Source: JANSWY01 sp965243755 | GTDB lineage: Bacteria; Bacteroidota; Bacteroidia; Cytophagales; Cyclobacteriaceae | Length of the DNA: 64,000 bases | Reading direction: 5' to 3' | Assembly: GCA_965243755.1 (NCBI GenBank) | Contig: CBDEVW010000006.1 | Span: 930,001 to 994,000 of the forward strand | Shown: one piece after another, positions 1-7,966 of the stretch | How positions within the stretch are numbered: the stretch's first letter is position 1 | How the letters are laid out: the number at the start of each line of letters is the position of its first letter | Notes under the pieces: model-generated | Seen by the model: the letters and a program-made list of their open reading frames with translations, nothing else | The model's database searches: none | Told to the model about the DNA's origin: nothing | Program-made: the position numbers and the translations under genes

Positions 1-61
1 CATATCGGTACTGGAATGGCTTGGCTATATCCATTTTGGAGGAAGACAAAGAAAGAAATAG
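1..61 (+). pseudogene. possible 3' end of an upstream cassette gene
   Basis: One frame is open from the window edge to a TAG at 59-61, about 65 bases before the attC-like site at 126. Its position matches the 3' end of a cassette gene that starts outside the window. A second frame closes at about 71 and a third runs into the palindrome, so the frame is not certain. No function can be read from so short a tail. Confidence 0.25.
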
Positions 62-125
62 ATTGGCATAGTAATCTTGTCGAAGGTAGTAGGGTTAAGC
101 AAAGTTTTGCGGAAATAAAAAATAT

Positions 126-371
126 GCATAACAAATTGTAAGACACCATGCCATCCGCAGCTTTGGGTGCTTTCTGGATAGGTCTGGTTGATCCGCATCA
201 CAAGTTTTGCTAGTGCAGGACCTCTTGGGGTTTGGCTGTTTTGGAAATTCTTCTTTGGGTAGAGGGGCTGGTGTGTTATGGCGCCAACTGTGCTCACTGG
301 AATTCCGCAAAACTTGTTAGGTTTGTGCAGGCAAAAGCTGTAATGCACGGAGCTTACAGGGACGTAGAGGC
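126..371 (+). other. attC-like recombination site, class B (long)
   Basis: Begins with GCATAAC and ends just before the lipoprotein gene with a degenerate core (GTAGAGGC instead of GTTAGNNGC). It contains nested inverted arms, for example ACAAGTTTTGC near 201 pairing with GCAAAACTTGT near 308, and GCAGCTTTGG pairing with CAAAAGCTG. A second diverged copy lies at 10380-10626. Long imperfect hairpins ending in GTTRRRY-like cores are the hallmark of integron attC sites. The minus-strand open frames inside it are by-products of the repeat. Confidence 0.7.
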
Positions 372-383
372 AACTAATATTTT

Positions 384-1286
384 ATGAGAAGATTCTTCTA
401 TCTGTTTCTAATCAGTATTATCACACAGTCATGTTCACCCACTGAAACTATTGATGAATCTGGGTTCCGAGAAATACATGAGACAACCTTTGGAATGTGG
501 CATGGAGAAGGAAAAAGGTATTACCCAACCGGAGAACTATACGGAACAGGCAACTGGGAATATAATTCAAAAGAAGGGGTTTTTAAAGAATATTATAAGA
601 ATGGCAATCTGCTTGCTGAAACCACGTATGTTAATGATCGGGAGTCAGGAGTAAAAAGAACTTACTTTGATAATGGCCAACTCAAAAGCGTTGTGGAATT
701 AGTTAATGGAAGGGTTGAAGGTAAATCTACACTTTACGATTCTTTAGGCAGGAAGATAAAGGAACAATTGATTGAAAATGATACACTAAAATCGAACCTG
801 ACCTTTCATGCTAACGGTATCCCTAAGGTTGAAACCTACTATTTCGAAAAATTGAGAACAGAATATACCAAATATGAAAGTGGTGAGCTTCAACGGTACA
901 GATTGATTTCAAATGATACACTTATTTATGAAAAAAGACTTGATGAAAACGGAAATGAGAGTGGTTCAATACTTCCTTTAAAGTTCTCTTTCGATGAGGA
1001 TTTATGCATTAAGCTTCGGCATAGTATCATTAAATCTGATGTTCTTGGAGTTAAAGTTTATTTGACTGGAAAAATTGATGGTGAATTAATGAATGATAGC
1101 GGAACGAAAACTTATTCTGCTAAATCAAACGAACTATGCATTCCACAAACAGATATCGATAGCAACATCGTAGTTGGTTTTTTGTGTGAACTCATATATA
1201 CAACTAATGAAGAGGAAGGCGGATGTATGCCATTTGCCTATGACATTAAAAATCAGGAATTGCTTGCATGGAAAGATTATGAGTAA
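384..1286 (+). CDS. MORN/YwqK-type repeat lipoprotein (cassette gene)
   Basis: A 300-residue protein. An N-terminal signal ends in a lipobox (TQSC, Cys about residue 17), so it is probably a lipoprotein. Residues 35-150 carry repeats of the type YYpnGelxxxxxyxxgxxxGxxkxYyxnG, as in MORN variants of the YwqK family; the C-terminal third is unlike these and is not recognised. YwqK relatives are named antitoxins, but the lipoprotein forms common in Bacteroidota have no proven role. It is flanked by GTAGAGGC before and GCATCTAAC after, an imperfect match to the cassette-end pairing. The start is the ATG directly ahead of the signal sequence. Confidence 0.8.
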   Translation: MRRFFYLFLISIITQSCSPTETIDESGFREIHETTFGMWHGEGKRYYPTGELYGTGNWEYNSKEGVFKEYYKNGNLLAETTYVNDRESGVKRTYFDNGQLKSVVELVNGRVEGKSTLYDSLGRKIKEQLIENDTLKSNLTFHANGIPKVETYYFEKLRTEYTKYESGELQRYRLISNDTLIYEKRLDENGNESGSILPLKFSFDEDLCIKLRHSIIKSDVLGVKVYLTGKIDGELMNDSGTKTYSAKSNELCIPQTDIDSNIVVGFLCELIYTTNEEEGGCMPFAYDIKNQELLAWKDYE

Positions 1287-1366
1287 AAATGCATCTAACA
1301 ATCACTATGGATGAATAGAGGGTTTAATAGTTTAGGAGCTTAGTACTTACTATTCTATATTCTAAT

Positions 1367-1604
1367 CTAGATGTAGTATCCACTACACCTTTCTATCTTT
1401 GGTGCTTTCTTAGCACCTTTACACCACATCAATCAAAGAATCAACCATGGGATTTGCTCATCAAATTCGTGATCAGTTTGGTAGATGTATTTAGTAGAAG
1501 GATCTCAGGAGGATTATATTTATTCGAGTGCTCGGAATAATTCGGGATTGTTTAGTCTATTGGAAATAGACAGGAAATAGAGGTGTAGTTTAAACTACAC
1601 CTAG
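1367..1604 (+). mobile_element. palindrome-ended non-autonomous element, copy 1
   Basis: The left end is a hairpin (CTAGATGTAGT / ACTACACC) and the right end is the near-perfect palindrome AGGTGTAGTTTAAACTACACCTAG-like, giving inverted ends CTAGGTGTAGT. Inside is an ATG frame for the N-terminus of a Y1/RAYT transposase (MGFAHQIRDQF) and, in another frame, its C-terminus (EDYIYSSARNNSGLF...). This copy also lacks about 33 bases present in the other two full copies. The HUH and tyrosine catalytic parts are absent, so it can only move in trans. The left flank is CTAAT, as in copy 3. Confidence 0.8.
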
Positions 1605-1710
1605 CCAAAGTATTCGCGACTAACTGACAAGAAAATTCACTAACAAGAAGGTAGACAACTTTTTAAAATTGCTTTCAACAACGTAAGTTTTAAAAATGTT
1701 GTAAACCCGT

Positions 1711-1718
1711 TAGATTTG
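1711..1718 (+). promoter_or_regulatory. TAGATTTG, candidate -7 box inside a class A attC
   Basis: A perfect TAnnTTTG box (Bacteroidota -7 consensus) about 70 bases before the next cassette gene. The same box recurs at 9232, 9821, 12071, 13460 and 16124. No TTG lies 17-23 bases upstream in the conserved block, so promoter activity is inference. Confidence 0.35.
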
Positions 1719-1787
1719 AAGTAAATATAAATATAGAATCCTGGGGTTCTATTCGGATGTTATCTTCCATTACCGAACTGAAACATT

Positions 1788-2270
1788 ATGAGCTTTTTGA
1801 AGCCTGAATACAACTACATAACCAAACTATCAACTGTAGAAATAAGTGAACTTGTCAACGGACAGTTGAACAGGAAAGGATTTTTTGGACAGGAAATTAA
1901 CAAAGGCTTTTGCAACAACTCTACTTTCGAACTAACTAAAGGAACATTTAGCAGAACTGGTGGATTTCCAGTGAAAATGATTGGCTCCTTTAATGAACAG
2001 AATGGACTTACTGAAATCAAATTAACCTTCAAGTATGGTAGGATGACTTACTTGTTCCTTGTGTTTTTTATTTTGATGGGATGCATTTTCTTCATTGTTC
2101 CGAACGCAACAATTAACGGCAAAGACGCAAATTTTACAGAACGAGTCATTTTTGGAATCCAGTTTATCGTAATGGGAACTGGTGTGATTGCATTTTTGAA
2201 CTTTTTGCCAATTCGCAGATTAAGGAAGGAACAGGAAAACTTGCTTCAACTCGAACAAAAAGGAAGATAA
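1788..2270 (+). CDS. two-TM membrane protein of unknown function (cassette gene)
   Basis: 160 residues, not recognised. The first 85 residues are polar and soluble-looking. Two hydrophobic stretches follow (about 88-103 and 122-142), then a charged tail, so it is probably an inner-membrane protein. The cassette pairing is exact: GTTATCTTCC at 1759 and GGAAGATAAC at 2262, with the TAA stop lying inside the downstream arm. Immediate capture of the stop codon in the attC arm is common in cassettes. The start is the first ATG after the upstream core. Confidence 0.75.
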   Translation: MSFLKPEYNYITKLSTVEISELVNGQLNRKGFFGQEINKGFCNNSTFELTKGTFSRTGGFPVKMIGSFNEQNGLTEIKLTFKYGRMTYLFLVFFILMGCIFFIVPNATINGKDANFTERVIFGIQFIVMGTGVIAFLNFLPIRRLRKEQENLLQLEQKGR

Positions 2271-2409
2271 CAGACGCTATCGGTTATTTGCCAAACTGCC
2301 GGATATCAGGAGGATTATATTTATTCGTGTACTCGGAATAATTCGGGATTGTTTAGTCTATTGGAAATAGACATGATATAGAGGGGTTCTTCATTCGGAT
2401 GTTGTAAGC
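2262..2409 (+). other. hybrid attC-like site containing an element remnant
   Basis: The left arm is GGAAGATAAC. Bases 2301-2384 are the 3' half of the palindrome-ended element (transposase C-terminal codons, then ATAGAGG). At 2385 the sequence passes straight into the class A end (GGTTCTTCATTCGGATGTTG). The element's right hairpin and the left half of the class A block are missing, so this is a recombinant or deleted site. The core GTTGTAAGC at 2401 opens the next cassette. Confidence 0.6.
2301..2384 (+). mobile_element. palindrome-ended element, partial copy 2
   Basis: Matches the last third of the full copies, including the codons for the Y1/RAYT transposase C-terminus, but has neither end hairpin. 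It is joined directly to attC sequence on its right side. Confidence 0.7.
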
Positions 2410-2427
2410 AATGCAAGAAAGACCCTG

Positions 2428-3144
2428 ATGAACAAATTGCCGCTTGATATACAAATTCAGTTCTTCAAAGTTTATAGCGATGAAGTTTCCATTGCTGACT
2501 TTGAAAATTGGCTCTATTCCAAAAAAGACCTTGAACAACTTTTGAACAATGACACCTATATCGACCTGATTTCATTGAACTTCAAAGACCGGCACGTAAA
2601 ACATGAAATGGGGAAAATTATCGACTCATTCTTGGACTTTGGAAAATTTGAAGAGAGAAAATTGAGAAAGATATTGACAGACCAGATTAATCGAACAGAC
2701 GACTTTCCTAAGTCATTGATTGACACATATGATTTCTATTGTTCAGGCTACAATTTCTTTGAGAACCTTGGATTAGGTTACGGCCTGACCTTCTCTGAAG
2801 ACTTTTGGAACTACAGTGATTGGGAGAACCTAACTTCTGAGCAAAAAAAGAACAGAATAGACCCAATCTTCCCAAGAGTCAAAAGCGAAGCTGAATTAGT
2901 ATTAAAGTGGCTTGATGAAAAGAAAATTGTTCCAACAGGAGAGATAGACGAAATTGGTCATTATGACTACATCGACCACAGAACTGAAGCTGAAAGAAAA
3001 CTTAGAACCATTGCAACGATTGAAATAGTAGAAAATAAAGAAGCACTGCTTAAAACATCGGGTATATGTAAGCTGCGGGTAGACAGTGCTAAATCAAACA
3101 ATAATCAATTAAACAAAATTTGGTCTTGGTTGACAGGCAATTAG
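2428..3144 (+). CDS. hypothetical protein, immunity-like N-terminus (cassette gene)
   Basis: 238 residues, soluble, no signal peptide. The N-terminal 60 residues (F..W(L/V)Y....LE.LL....Y..LISLNF) resemble a short helical motif found in many small hypothetical proteins, some near polymorphic toxins. The remainder is charged and not recognised. It opens 19 bases after the GTTGTAAGC core. No complementary GCTTACAAC arm is visible after the stop, so its own attC is degenerate or replaced. An immunity role is speculation. Confidence 0.7.
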   Translation: MNKLPLDIQIQFFKVYSDEVSIADFENWLYSKKDLEQLLNNDTYIDLISLNFKDRHVKHEMGKIIDSFLDFGKFEERKLRKILTDQINRTDDFPKSLIDTYDFYCSGYNFFENLGLGYGLTFSEDFWNYSDWENLTSEQKKNRIDPIFPRVKSEAELVLKWLDEKKIVPTGEIDEIGHYDYIDHRTEAERKLRTIATIEIVENKEALLKTSGICKLRVDSAKSNNNQLNKIWSWLTGN

Positions 3145-3185
3145 CTATTAAAGCCCGCCTGTTCATACCCATGGCCGTTAGCTTG
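3145..3185 (+). other. short degenerate cassette junction
   Basis: Only about 35 bases separate the stop from GTTAGCTTG at 3177. The tail (CATACCCATGGCCGTTAGC) resembles the end of the site at 12741-12995 (CATACCCGTGTCCGTTATGC), so it is probably the last part of a mostly deleted attC. Confidence 0.4.
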
Positions 3186-3195
3186 CATCATCACC

Positions 3196-3529
3196 ATGGG
3201 ATCATTTTTTATTGAAATATCGAAAGCACGTCCAACCTACGAACAAGAGTATCTTGAAAGACGTCAAAACGTTATAAAAGAAGGTTCTCTATGGGTCCTA
3301 GATTACATATTAAGGAGCATGCCCAAATCTGTACGTTCCAACTTCCCTATGCTTCAAAAAATTGAGAGGGAATCTCCTGATTACCACGGAGAAGACCTAA
3401 TTCTAACTCCTGAAGAGGTGAAAAAGCTTAATGTCGAGTTCCTTCATATTCTAAAGATTGATGGATTTGAAGAATTTCTGCCTCAATTAGACAGTAATGT
3501 ATTTAGAAATCTCTGGAGAGAGAAGTCCA
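3196..3529 (+). pseudogene. hypothetical cassette gene truncated by an inserted element
   Basis: About 111 native residues (MGSFFIEISK...), soluble and not recognised. At 3530 the reading frame enters palindrome-ended element copy 3, which adds about 30 foreign residues up to a stop at 3622-3624. The original 3' end is either the fragment at 3794-4132, which is in a different frame, or has been lost. Confidence 0.65.
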
Positions 3530-3791
3530 ACCCACTACACCTATTTATCTTTGGTGCTTTCTTAGCACCTTTACAACATATCAATCAAAGAATCAACCAT
3601 GGAATTTGCTCATCAAATTCGTGATCAGTTTGCACCATATTTTCTAACCTTTCAGGCCGTGAGCTGGGTAGATGTATTTAGTAGAAGGATATCAAGAGGA
3701 TTATATTTATTCGAGTGCTCGGAATAATTCGGGATTGTTTAGTCTATTGGAAATAGACATGATATAGAGGTGTAGTTTAAACTACACCTAG
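3530..3791 (+). mobile_element. palindrome-ended non-autonomous element, full copy at 3.5 kb
   Basis: Same element as at 1367 and 9517, with the longest transposase N-terminal remnant (ATG at about 3599, about 32 residues). The left hairpin is shortened: it starts at ACCCACTACACC and lacks CTAGGTGTAGT. The right palindrome is intact and ends CTAG at 3788-3791. GTCCA occurs on both sides (3525 and 3791); this could be chance, as IS200/IS605 relatives make no target duplication. Confidence 0.8.
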
Positions 3792-3793
3792 TC

Positions 3794-4132
3794 CAGGTTG
3801 AAGAACATCTCAGACTACTCGACAGATTACGAAAAGAACATTTGCTACTTTTAAAAGTACTACATGACCCAATAAAATTTGACAGTGACCTTGGTTCACC
3901 CGTGGGGGAAGGTGGTGGCTTTTCCACTAATTTCTATAATATAATGAACAAACTATTACCCAACTGGAGTAAAGAAGTACTACACGAAATATCAACCGAT
4001 TTACAAAATGAACGACTAATTAAGGACTTTGCGAACAACCTTGGGGTAATGATGACCGATAGAGGAATTAATCAATTATCAAACAGAATGACAGACAAAG
4101 GCAAAAGGTTTTACAATTTTGTCACTTTATAA
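3794..4132 (+). pseudogene. C-terminal fragment of a helical hypothetical protein
   Basis: An open frame without its own ATG runs from the element edge to the TAA. It encodes about 112 residues beginning QVEEHLRLLDRLRKEHLLLL and ending GKRFYNFVTL, with the look of the C-terminal half of a family of bacterial hypothetical proteins that end T..G..F..F(I/V). It is out of frame by two bases relative to 3196-3529, so it may be the 3' end of a different gene brought in by recombination between element copies. Confidence 0.5.
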
Positions 4133-4141
4133 TAAAAACGC

Positions 4142-4230
4142 CACACAACAATGGCTAGCAGCAATAGTCCACAAGTTGTTTTTAAGTTACCCTCCGGAAA
4201 ACTTAAAACAGCGTAAAATTCGCTCTATCC
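4142..4230 (+). other. terminal attC-like site at the left array edge
   Basis: CACACAAC at 4142 is followed by an inverted repeat, GTTTTTAAGT...ACTTAAAAC at 4179-4213, whose loop region (ACCCTCCGGAA) is shared with the sites near 9145 and 16033. The site breaks off at the 3' end of the minus-strand kinase gene, which marks the border between cassettes and ordinary chromosome. Confidence 0.55.
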
Positions 4231-4234
4231 GAAA

Positions 4235-6541
4235 TCACCTTGCCTCCATAGTCTGGCAAATCGTTTCAATCAGTTGCTGCGAGGTATATGGTTTGGGGAT
4301 GTATTGGTCCATGCCCATCTCATAGCACTTTTCTATTTGATCCTTTAGGAGACTTGCCGTCATAGCAATGATAGGCGTACGTCTGGTGGATTCCATTTTT
4401 CTGATCTCCCGGGTAGTCACATACCCATTCATTTCTGGCATTTGTACGTCCATCAATATCAGGTCAATTTCGTTTTGCTTCCATTTCTCGAGTGCTTGCG
4501 CACCGTTTTCTACAAAAGTAAGCTTCGCCTGGGGAGCAAACCATTTCAGGTCATCTTCAATCACCATTTTATTCAGGGGATTGTCTTCTGCAATGAGAAT
4601 GGAAATTTCGCCAAGACCGATTCCCATTTTCCGGAGTTCCTGTTCAGAAATTTCACCAGCATTATTGACAGGTTGGTCTGAGCGTATCAGTGGCAATTCA
4701 AATGAAAAGACACTTCCTTCACCGGGCTCGCTTTCTACCCATATTTTACCGTTCTGCAATGCTACCAGTTGCCTTGAAATGGATAAACCCAATCCAGTTC
4801 CGGCATAACGCTTATCCAATGGCCCTTCACCTTGTTTAAATTGTTCGAAGATGTGGGGGAGGGTCTCCTTAGGTATTCCAATTCCGGTATCCCGGACCTG
4901 TACAGTATAGGTATCCTCTGTACAAGACACATTGATGGTAATTTGTCCTTCATCCGTAAACTTGATGGCATTTCCTACCAGGTTAACCAAAATCTGATTC
5001 ATCCGAACAGGATCGCCTATGATGAGTGGGGGAAAATCTTTTGGTGCCTCAAAGATCAGGTCGACTCCTTTCTCATGAGCTTTCTGCTTTAAGAGATAAA
5101 CGACCTGATTGCAAACTTCTACCAGATTCATGGGCACTTTGGTAATGTCCAGCTTACCATAGGCCAGCTTTGACATATCCAGGATGTCATTTAAAATAAC
5201 CAGTAAATTGCTGGCACTCAGCTTCATCGATTCCAAATAAACCTTTTGCTCTTCTGTAGGGTTCCTTCGCTGCATGGAATTGATCATGCCTGAGATGGCA
5301 TTCATTGGTGTGCGGATCTCATGACTCATATTAGCGAGAAACTGTTCTTTAACTTTCTCAGAATGCTCTGCCCTGAGCTTTTCCTGCGCGATGATTTTGT
5401 TCTGTTTTCGGATGTAATTAAGTCTGTTGAAAATGTATAGCAAAGCTACGATCAATAATAACAGTCCTCCGGAAACCAACCAGATTACCAGGCGCTGATT
5501 CGCCAGTTGCTCTTCAGCAAGCATTTGTTGTAAAGTAGCCTGTTCTTTCTCTTTATTGATACTGAGCCTGGACATTTGCAGGGCATCCTGATAGGATTGT
5601 ACCTGCTCTTTGAGTTCGTGAAATTTCCTGAGGTATTTATAAGCATTGGCAGTGTCTCCTGCAGCCTCATATATACGCTGCAACAACTCATAAGCCTGAA
5701 ACTCTTCTCGCTGCAGTGCCCCTTCGTTGGCCATTTTTAAAGAAGCCATGCCATGATGAATGGCGGAATCCACTTCGTCCATGGCCAGGAAAGTTTTTGC
5801 CAGCTTTTTGTGTCGACCAGCAGAAAACTCGTTGTAATTTCGGCGGTCTACATCATCTTTTGGTTCCTGCAGACTTATTTTCAGGTAGTGAATAGCAGAA
5901 TCGTACTGTTGGTTGCGAAACCAGTGTTCTCCGTAGTATTCCTGCAAGCGATATTTTAACCCTTCCTTGTTTTCTCTTTTCCAATCAAGAATTTCCGCTC
6001 CCTTCATTGATTGCCTGAAGTGACTCATGACCAAACTATCTCTATCCAGCACCGAAAGTAATTCCAGATACATCGCCTGATGTTCGATGTAAACAGAGAT
6101 CCAATTGTGCGCTCTGGCAACTTTTGTGCCATTTTCTAAATAGATAAGTGCCTCTTCCGTCCTATACATGTCTCGATAAAGCATCGCCATAATTTGAGTT
6201 CGTCTCGCTTCCGGACGTTCTTGTTTTAAGTGCGGATGTTGATTGACAAACACCTCCAGTTCCAGCGCCAACTCATACGCCCTGTTATTATCGTAATTTA
6301 GTCTGATGACATCCAAAATGTGGTGAGCCCTAAGGTCAAACTCAAGTGACAAGTCACCGCTTTGTTGTGCGGCTTTGATTTTTTCTTCCAGCTCAAGTAT
6401 GTGTTCCTGGTTGGCCCTTAGTACAGTTGAATCAGTGGTTTGTGCAGGTGATAAAATAGGTAGTAATAGTATTGGGACTGAAATAAGGAGTCCAATAACC
6501 ATCAAATCTTTGAAAAGGTGTATTGCCCGTTTATTTTCCAT
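4235..6541 (-). CDS. TPR-sensor hybrid histidine kinase
   Basis: 768 residues from the ATG at 6541. A signal or first membrane segment (residues 11-31) precedes a periplasmic TPR-like helical region (about 45-340), a second membrane segment (351-371), a HisKA domain with phospho-acceptor His407 (MSHEIRTPMN), a HATPase domain (N box near 524, DTGIGIP, GTGLGLS) and a C-terminal receiver with acceptor Asp698 (LMDVQMPEMNG). The start overlaps the stop of the response-regulator gene by 11 bases, so the two are probably translationally coupled. With the HPt protein two genes upstream it forms a full His-Asp-His-Asp relay. The signal sensed is unknown. Confidence 0.92.
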   Translation of the reverse strand: MENKRAIHLFKDLMVIGLLISVPILLLPILSPAQTTDSTVLRANQEHILELEEKIKAAQQSGDLSLEFDLRAHHILDVIRLNYDNNRAYELALELEVFVNQHPHLKQERPEARRTQIMAMLYRDMYRTEEALIYLENGTKVARAHNWISVYIEHQAMYLELLSVLDRDSLVMSHFRQSMKGAEILDWKRENKEGLKYRLQEYYGEHWFRNQQYDSAIHYLKISLQEPKDDVDRRNYNEFSAGRHKKLAKTFLAMDEVDSAIHHGMASLKMANEGALQREEFQAYELLQRIYEAAGDTANAYKYLRKFHELKEQVQSYQDALQMSRLSINKEKEQATLQQMLAEEQLANQRLVIWLVSGGLLLLIVALLYIFNRLNYIRKQNKIIAQEKLRAEHSEKVKEQFLANMSHEIRTPMNAISGMINSMQRRNPTEEQKVYLESMKLSASNLLVILNDILDMSKLAYGKLDITKVPMNLVEVCNQVVYLLKQKAHEKGVDLIFEAPKDFPPLIIGDPVRMNQILVNLVGNAIKFTDEGQITINVSCTEDTYTVQVRDTGIGIPKETLPHIFEQFKQGEGPLDKRYAGTGLGLSISRQLVALQNGKIWVESEPGEGSVFSFELPLIRSDQPVNNAGEISEQELRKMGIGLGEISILIAEDNPLNKMVIEDDLKWFAPQAKLTFVENGAQALEKWKQNEIDLILMDVQMPEMNGYVTTREIRKMESTRRTPIIAMTASLLKDQIEKCYEMGMDQYIPKPYTSQQLIETICQTMEAR

Positions 6542-7268
6542 GATTCCACCATTCTTTAAACAACTGTATCTTTCTTCTTGCGATCGGAATTTCCTTATGA
6601 TCAAACAGCAGTAGGGATGAGTTTTTGATTGATTCAATGGACATGGCATTGACCAAATACGATTTATGACATCTGAAAAATCCTTTATCCTCCAACAATT
6701 CTTCCAGGTTACTCAATGTTTTGGAAACGAGCTCTTTTCGTCCATTGGAGCAGTGAATGTAACTATAGTTTCTTTCCCCTTCCATATACAAAATGTCCTT
6801 TATTGGCAATTCGAGTTCACCCTGCTGGGTACGTAGTATTAAGGTTTGATCTGAAGCGTTTTCTTGTCTCAGGTTATTTAAAGCAGTCTTGATAGCATCG
6901 GATTTAGTTTCCTTATAGCGTTTGATGGCATTTCTCAACTCCTCCAGATCGAAGGGTTTAAGCAGGTAGTCAAGTGCATTGAAACGAATGGCTTTGATGG
7001 CATAATGCTGGTAGGAGGTAATAAAGATGGTTTTAAAGGTAATGTCATTGAGTTGGGATAACATTTCAAAACCTGTCATGTCTGTCATCTCTACGTCGAG
7101 AAATACCAAATCCGGTTGACTTGATTGGATCACCTTTATACCCTCCGATCCGGAATTCGCAACATGCACCACACTGATCTCCGGAAAATGGTGATCGAGC
7201 TTATCACGTAGCAAATCATGAATGAATGGATCATCATCGATAATGACGGCTCGAATCGGTGAATGCAT
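6531..7268 (-). CDS. LytTR-family response regulator
   Basis: 245 residues from the ATG at 7268; an in-frame TTG nine bases upstream is a less likely start. An N-terminal receiver carries the acidic cluster IDDD, acceptor Asp58 (FLDVEM) and the conserved Lys (YLLKPF). The C-terminal 100 residues form a LytTR DNA-binding domain (YMEGERNYSYIH...FRCHKSYLVN...IPIARRK). It sits between the HPt and kinase genes. By family it binds direct repeats near promoters. Candidate repeats lie at 7722-7745, just upstream of this operon and of the divergent lipoprotein gene. Confidence 0.92.
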   Translation of the reverse strand: MHSPIRAVIIDDDPFIHDLLRDKLDHHFPEISVVHVANSGSEGIKVIQSSQPDLVFLDVEMTDMTGFEMLSQLNDITFKTIFITSYQHYAIKAIRFNALDYLLKPFDLEELRNAIKRYKETKSDAIKTALNNLRQENASDQTLILRTQQGELELPIKDILYMEGERNYSYIHCSNGRKELVSKTLSNLEELLEDKGFFRCHKSYLVNAMSIESIKNSSLLLFDHKEIPIARRKIQLFKEWWNHGK

Positions 7269-7277
7269 TTGGTTCAA

Positions 7278-7685
7278 TTAGTGATTAGCATTAATTATTT
7301 CAGCCACTTCTTTGACGGCTACCTCCAATTTAACAATTATATTTTTAGTTAATCCCGCAAGCTCATCATACGGCATGGTTTCATACTCAAACTCCAGGCG
7401 CTGAATAGGGGTGATGACATCCTTGATGCCAAAAAATTGTAGCTGAGGACTCATTTTATGAAGGATCTTCCTCACCAGGACCCGGTTTTCTTCCTCAAGC
7501 GCTGCGGTAAGTTGCTCAACTCGTTCCGGGATCAGCTTTAAAAATTGCAACAGGTAAGCCCGTACCCTGGACTGATCGCCGCGGCAGGTAGCTTCAAGAT
7601 TATCTAGTTGAATGTGTTGTGTATTCACTTTCCTGGAATTTCTTATATCTGGAACTAATGTAGACCAGTACGGCCTAAATTTCAA
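7278..7685 (-). CDS. HPt phosphotransfer protein
   Basis: 135 residues. A helical domain from about residue 25 contains ILHKMSPQLQFFG, the histidine phosphotransfer motif, with His76 as the likely acceptor. A stand-alone HPt fits as the link between the kinase receiver (Asp698) and the LytTR regulator (Asp58). The stop lies nine bases before the regulator ATG. The N-terminal 20 residues are poorly supported; a GTG at 7628 is an alternative start. First gene of the three-gene minus-strand operon. Confidence 0.82.
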   Translation of the reverse strand: MKFRPYWSTLVPDIRNSRKVNTQHIQLDNLEATCRGDQSRVRAYLLQFLKLIPERVEQLTAALEEENRVLVRKILHKMSPQLQFFGIKDVITPIQRLEFEYETMPYDELAGLTKNIIVKLEVAVKEVAEIINANH

Positions 7686-7966
7686 TAAATACTGATCATG
7701 CGGAGAGTTACCATCATTTTTACCATTGGATCAACCATTGGATCAACCTGCGTTCAGTGGATAAACACTCTTAGGTTTGTTCTTAAAAAGTGCCCTGATT
7801 TGAGTCATCAAACAAAATTATACACACATGAAATGAGCATAAGTTAGCACATACCAACCGGTGGTGAATATTGCGGTTAGAAATGCATTACCGGTTAGTT
7901 TTTAGCTACTGCGAATTCCATTCGGACTGGCGTACCAGTGACCGTTAAAATCTAAATTATATACAC
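7686..7966. promoter_or_regulatory. divergent intergenic control region with direct repeats
   Basis: 281 bases lie between the phosphorelay operon and the Ig-like lipoprotein gene. The 12-mer CCATTGGATCAA occurs twice in tandem at 7722-7745. ACCGGT occurs at 7858 and 7891. The last 33 bases before the lipoprotein ATG (TGACC...AAAATCTAA...TATACAC) closely match the leader of the RCC1 gene at 46104-46127. The repeats are candidate LytTR targets by position only; LytTR sites are usually 9-bp repeats about 12 bases apart. Confidence 0.4.

Larger units (their letters stand above)
1291..1764 (+). other. attC-like site, class A, split by a palindrome-ended element
   Basis: The left half starts with GCATCTAAC right after the MORN gene. 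The right half, from about 1687, is the conserved class A block (TAGATTTG at 1711-1718, the inverted repeat around CCTGGGG, then CGGATGTTATC). Element copy 1 at 1367-1604 sits between them. The final core GTTATCTTCC at 1759 is the exact reverse complement of GGAAGATAAC at 2262, the end of the next cassette. Confidence 0.7.

Noticed and set aside
25..348. Minus-strand open frames over the first attC-like site (also 95-310 and 10346-10552)
   Set aside because: Two overlap the palindrome and the related pair at 95-310 and 10346-10552 looks conserved only because the DNA repeat is. They have no start context and no protein family.
3739..3927. Minus-strand frame across the right end of the element at 3530-3791
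   Set aside because: It is the reverse of the element's transposase remnant and end palindrome, and a related reading appears at 2353-2538 for the same reason.
6541..6649. Longer N-terminus for the hybrid kinase
   Set aside because: The extra 36 residues overlap the end of the response regulator and precede a normal membrane-segment start at 6541.
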